Positions 59,373 to 64,000 of a DNA stretch of 64,000 nt are shown piece by piece. Each line of letters begins with the position of its first letter. Positions within the stretch are counted from its first letter, which is position 1. The stretch spans positions 39,985 through 103,984 of the forward strand of contig JXTC01000503.1 of assembly GCA_002914845.1 (NCBI GenBank), written 5' to 3'. Source of the stretch: Trema orientale. Its lineage: Eukaryota; Streptophyta; Magnoliopsida; Rosales; Cannabaceae. A model generated the notes under the pieces. The model was not told the origin of the DNA. It did no database searches and saw only the letters and a list, made by a program, of their open reading frames with translations. Both the position numbers and the translations under genes were made by a program.

Positions 59373-61825
59373 CTAGGCCGCTGCAGGATCGTTTATCACG
59401 CCTAGGAAATCGTCTTTTATGGTACCGATACAAAACTGCCAAAAAAAATATATATTAGAACAGATAGAAGAACCTAAGTTTTGAATCATAAGTAATGAGT
59501 AGCTAAAATCAAAGCAACCATTCTCCAAATGAATTTTACGAATTCCAAACTTCATCCGTTTCATAATAAGGCTAACAATTATACATAAGACCTAACTTCA
59601 AAATTCCAAACACAAAATTTCCTCCCCTTTTTTTCAAACTGAAAAAGACATAGCATTATATGGAAACTATTTATTAACATATTTAACGTTGAAAAGATAG
59701 TCAACGGCTGTACAATTTCTGTAGCATCAACTCTGGTTCCAATTATTTTTAGTCTGACTTCACTATCCTTCTGGATCTTAACCTGCAAGGTCCAAGAAAT
59801 CAGTTCTATGCATAAAATTCAGAAGTTTTGATCGTAAGATAATCATAAGATTGTTTTCAAACGTACTGATCCATCTGACGTTGTGTAGTTTGGCATATCT
59901 CCAGATTGAAACTCCATATCATCCGGTATTAACTATAATACAAGAAAAGAAAGTAAATAAAGTTCTATATTTTGAACAAATATCACACATTCTAATACAA
60001 ATAATACTTCCAAGCGTGTTCCATAGCTAAAATTCAGAAGAAGGTAAAACGTAACTCTTAATTTTTTATCTTTTTTTTTTTTTAAACAAACAACTTTAAA
60101 TAACATCCAATAAAAGAAAAACTAATTTTGGCGCCATTCCTTATACGCAATGAAGATATTGCATTTACTGAGAGAGAAAGACATTCCATCCTGTAGCTGG
60201 AAGAATAAACTACAAAACATATGTAGCAGGAGAAAAGAGGCAAGGGAACACCACAATAGCCACAATGCATACAAGAAGGTCATGAAAGCCACAGCTTAAT
60301 CTAGAATGATAAGTCCAGGCCTCGTATATATACCAAGGTAAAAAGAAGAACGAGACATATCATTAGCTTGGCTGACGCAAAGGCAAATGAGTAATAAAAC
60401 TTACATGGTTTGAAACAAAAATCTGAACAGGTCCAGCTTCAGCAAAAAATCCCATCTGAAATTCCAGATCTCATTGTGCATTTACCACGGTCTTGAAAAT
60501 TGCAAATCTATAACATTTAGTGACATGTCTTGGGGGCTAAAAGGAAGCGACATACATACCTTGTTCACCATGGTAACAACAGCTTCTAAAATCTCTCCTT
60601 TAAATGGTCTGAAAACAACACACTGATACTTCACTGGAAAGGTCACAAATCCAGTACCATCACGAATGAGTCCTTTTCCAATGTTCTCAATGCCTGTTAT
60701 TGCTACGACAAAACCATGTCGGCCACTGCACAACAGTAAAGAAGAAATAACTATCATTCCTTCTAAACTGTAATTAAGAAGTGAAAATACTGTCCTGGGG
60801 TGCAACTGTAAGGACACAATTTCAGACCCAATGGTAGAAACAAGTCTACTTCAATAAACTACTGGAGTCTACGGCTATTCCAGGGACCCCGGTCCATGGT
60901 ATTAACTGGAGGGAGAGAGAGAGAGAGAAGGTAGTAGAAAAAGAAGAATGGCCACCACGCCGCAAAAGAACCAACTCTGAATACGGATCTTTAATAAAAA
61001 CACGGTATGTGTTCATTATCTGAAAACTTCCTTCAGGAATCAAAACAGAGACCCCAGGTCCCTTCCCCCTTGGTTCTTTAAGCGTGGTAAACAAAATAAC
61101 ATTGAGTTATAGAACCATTACATTTTCAAACACTAGAATCAAAATGGTTTCGACAAGAAAGGGACCATGTCATCCTAATTTTTCATTAAGGAAGTAATAT
61201 AAGCCATAAATTCGTTCGACCCACTTTACTACATCCCCATATCCTCACTTTGCATACCACAAAAGAACTGCCCGCAGACAACAAAGCACTAAACAACTAA
61301 AACAAATCTATTAAATTCAAATAAATTACCTGAGAATTTTCACCAACCCATAGACCAAGGCCATGTTTACTAATCCGTAGTCAAATGAATTGTCAAAGGA
61401 ATGATACCCTTTTTTATGTGTTTCTAATTGGTACTTAAATACATGAAAGCCCTTAAAACCAACCGAGTCAATTAATAACTTCTTACAACTATTCCTATGG
61501 TTATGTGAGAATTTCCGCTCAAATTAATGAACCCTAGGAAGAAAGAAAGCGGAGGATTCAGGTTCAATGTCACAACTGGAAATCTAGGGTTTTAAAGAAT
61601 GAAGAATCGTAAATTTATTATTTTTCCCGGGAGTTTTCTAGGGAACCAAACGGAAAGAACGAGAGAGAGAGAGAGAGAGAGAGAGGAAAAGGTAATTTGG
61701 GGATTAGACCTGCAAGTGCCCTCGACATCTTTCATGAGCTTGGAGACGATATTGTCTCGGAGATTGCGGCCGAAGTGGCGGGGGTGGAGCTGCATGTTCC
61801 TCTCCAACACTATGTGGAAGAACAT
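59373..61825 (-). CDS. NRPB7: DNA-directed RNA polymerase II subunit RPB7
   Basis: RPB7 pairs with RPB4 to form the stalk of nuclear RNA polymerase II and contacts nascent RNA. Six exons are read with GT-AG sites and consistent phases: 61710-61825, 60560-60725, 60405-60455, 59867-59932, 59714-59782 and 59373-59435. The sum is 531 bases (176 aa), the exact usual plant length. The N-terminal tip domain starts MFFHIVLERNMQLHPRHFG. The S1/OB domain follows (FFAEAGPVQIFVSNH, SEVRLKIIGTRVDATEI), and the protein ends GVINDPAAA. All conserved parts are intact. Intron 1 (60726-61709) carries a CT/GA microsatellite 24 bases from the donor (61661-61685). A GAAT run lies in the presumed 5' UTR (about 61870-61890). 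Confidence 0.95.
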
Positions 61826-62073
61826 TCTTTTGAGATTACTCGTCTGGGGCAGGCTCTGCGGAGCTGCTGAGAATGAATGAATGAATGAATCTTTGGCTTT
61901 GCTCGCTCTTCAGACTCGAAGTGTTGTATGTTCTTTTTTTTTTTTTGTGAGTTTTGGCGATGGAAAAAGTGGGATGGAATGGAATTTTAATTTTTGATTG
62001 GAAAAAAATAAAAAGTTAATGGCACTACCTTACCATAATCCCAAAGAGTATTTCAAAGGAAAGAATGTTTTAA

Positions 62074-62611
62074 GGGTTAATTGTATTGGTAGCCCATTAA
62101 TTATACCTGTTGTATTATTTTGACTCCTCAATTTTAACCTTACATAGTTTTAGTCCGTAAATTATATAATTATTGCAACAATGTTCATTTTCTCATAAAT
62201 TGTTAAATATTTAATAAAAATAAGTTATTACAAATCAGACAGTTTGATAATTGTGCTCAATAATGAGACTCCAGATTTTCAATTCACAAAGTAGACAACT
62301 AAGACTTATGCAATTATTGCAGTAATGACCATTTTTTCACAAGCTGTTAAATTTTTAACAAAAATAAGTCGTGCACAAAGCATACATTTTGGTAAATATA
62401 GCCAAGAACGAGATTATGACTTATATAAGTAAATAATGCCCAATTATATGCTTCGTCTATGACTATTTTCAGTTAAAAAACTAATAATTTGTGATAAATG
62501 GGCTATTGTTATAACAACTGCATAATTCATGGGTCAAAATTGTGTAATTTGAAAATTTAGGGCCAAAGTGGTATTATAAGTGTAATTTAGGGGCCATTAT
62601 TTTAATGAACC
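62074..62611. mobile_element. Mutator-like foldback element with AT-rich inverted repeats
   Basis: The left end GGGTTAATTGTATTGGTAGCC and the right end (inverse GGTTCATTAAAATAATGGCC) start inverted repeats of more than 100 bases (ttaacc/aattatataattattgcaacaatg words face inward). Flanks aatgttttaa and aaatttttaa look like a decayed duplication (8 of 10). A local duplication of the ttaaatttttaacaaaaataagt word occurs inside. No coding. Confidence 0.6.
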
Positions 62612-62682
62612 AAATTTTTAAAGGAAAAAAAATATTATCGTTGCTTTTGAGGGGAAAAAAAGATAAATATACAATATTTTAA

Positions 62683-63050
62683 GGGTAAATTGAAAAAAAA
62701 AATACACTCAAGTTTGAGTGTTCTGCAATTTAAATCCTAAAATTTGGACTCTGCAAAATAATACATTGAGATTAAGAATTTCTGAAAATTAATACCCTAG
62801 ACTGATTTTTTGACCGATTTTAGTAAAGATAAAATAAAAACATCCTCCATTAAAACTGGAATAATCCTTATTATTCTCCTTAATTTTGAGGATATTATTA
62901 TCTTTTATCAGTTAAAGTTATTCAAAAAGTCGACTCAGGGTATTAATTTACAGAAATTCTTAATCTCAGTGTATTATTTTGCAGAGTCCAAAGTTCAGAG
63001 TTTAAATTGCAGAACATTCAAACCTCAGGATATGTTTTTGCAGTTTACCC
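62683..63050. mobile_element. Foldback element with CTGCAAAATAATAC subterminal words
   Basis: The ends GGGTAAATTG (left) and CAGTTTACCC (right) start inverted repeats: attctgcaatttaaatcct and gactctgcaaaataatac recur inverted on the right. Flanks atattttaa and tatttttaa resemble a 9-bp duplication with a slip. The words match the one-directional array at 19130-19555. Confidence 0.65.
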
Positions 63051-63542
63051 TATTTTTAAAGTTAATATGGTGCTAATTACCTAATTTGGTCTTAGACAAT
63101 AACATTGATATGAATTTTGTTTTATTTCTATCATTAATAATCCAAATCCATTCATTTAAAAGAATTTCTTTTTCTTGAAACTAGGGGTAGGGATTGAACT
63201 TTAGACCTCAACATTAGAGGCATGTGTAATTATCAATCAGACTAAATATACGACCACTTATTTAACAGATTTCGTAAAATAGAGGATGATATAAGTGGGG
63301 ATTAAGAATAGATTCATCTTAGAAGATTAACTAATTAATAATTTTGTAGGATTTTTCGTTGCTCAAGATTGAATGATCGCTTTTCATCTATAATTATAGT
63401 GTAATATCTCTTCTTTTTCTTTTTTGGCATGGAATAATAGATTTTTTATTGGCTACAAAACTACTATTGTTATACTTTTTTTGTATTTTGTGCCTTATTC
63501 TACCAATTACTATCTAATTTTTTCTCTCAAAAAAATAAATAA
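63051..63542. other. AT-rich intergenic DNA
   Basis: Nothing recognisable was seen. Confidence 0.45.
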
Positions 63543-63730
63543 ATTAATGGCACAAATGGTCCTTGAACAGTTATCCAACTAGTTACAAATTTGGTTCCTA
63601 GAGTTTCAATTTTGTCAATTAAGCTCTTAAAGTTTACGATTCCATGTAACATGGTCCATCCAAATTATAATATGCTATTTAATTTCTGACAGAGAATACA
63701 TGTGAGGAACATTTGATAGCATATGGTGGG
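63543..63730. mobile_element. Left end of a family I inverted-repeat element
   Basis: The start TAATGGCACAAATGGTCC and the later words acatgtgaggaacatttgatagcat match the left part of the element at 3361 (cacatgaggagcacttagtatcat). The right end was not found before the window edge. The sequence 63731-64000 shows nothing further. Confidence 0.5.
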
Positions 63731-64000
63731 TCGTTAGAATACCAAACTAATTTACCTTCTTATTCATATCTTAGCTCAACCTAATGTTACTCGGTATAAC
63801 CTAGTACAGTGGTAAGAATGATCGATCTCACAAAGAATTGGTTTAACTAGTTAATTACTAATCCTACAATTATGGGGGGTTTATAAACTAAAACTAATAA
63901 TTGAACAAACAAGAAAATAAAAAGCACAAATATAAAATAAATGAGTTAAGGTTTCATTCTCCACCACTAAATACTCATGTCAATTTGATTACCAAATTCA

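Noticed and set aside
1..64000. tRNA, rRNA and CRISPR-like arrays
   Set aside because: No cloverleaf with a GGTTCGAATCC arm, no rRNA motif and no regularly spaced identical repeats with unique spacers were seen. The tandem arrays here are contiguous and degenerate.

Overview
The window is nuclear DNA from a flowering plant, very probably a eudicot. The genes are split by short GT-AG introns, the intergenic DNA is AT-rich, and the mobile elements are typical plant families (Copia LTR retrotransposons, Mutator-like, CACTA, hAT-like and Tourist-like elements). No prokaryotic, viral-genome or organellar segment was seen. There are three undetermined stretches: one N at 15383, one N at 30643, and 274 Ns at 23281-23554.

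Four conserved host genes are clear, all on the minus strand, and splice models could be built for the three that have introns. They are a sterol 4-alpha-methyl oxidase of the SMO2 type (6478-10629, 7 exons, 269 aa), translation initiation factor eIF3 subunit G (17241-18893, 2 exons, 284 aa), a DYW-class pentatricopeptide protein matching CRR2 (intronless, about 56-58 kb), and RNA polymerase II subunit RPB7 (59373-61825, 6 exons, 176 aa). A small glycine-rich hypothetical gene lies at 50626-50934. A multi-exon coiled-coil gene at 52325-55469 lacks a visible first exon and carries two in-frame stops, so it looks decayed. They are separate housekeeping or organellar genes, not a pathway cluster. 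The eIF3G gene carries five telobox motifs in intron 1 and site-II-like motifs upstream, a pattern known from translation-related plant genes.

The middle of the window (27.2-41.6 kb) is a layered transposon nest. An outer Copia element (here Copia-A, target duplication GAACT) has its left LTR broken by an unclassified 3.1-kb element (duplication CCCAA). Its gag gene is broken just after the start codon by a second Copia element (Copia-B, duplication GAAAN/GAAAC). Both elements are dead. Copia-A also has its protease segment inverted in place, and Copia-B lacks about 1 kb of its left LTR at a single-N assembly join.

The rest is intergenic DNA with many small inverted-repeat elements. The notable ones are a Pack-MULE at 42996-44479 (10-bp target duplication) that carries a fragment of an RMA-type RING ubiquitin ligase, a Mutator-like foldback element at 23794-24734 (9-bp duplication), two abutting Tourist-like elements at 48893-49957, a CACTA terminus at 24868, and a degenerate satellite-like array near 45 kb. 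All family names come from reading the sequence; no database search was possible.
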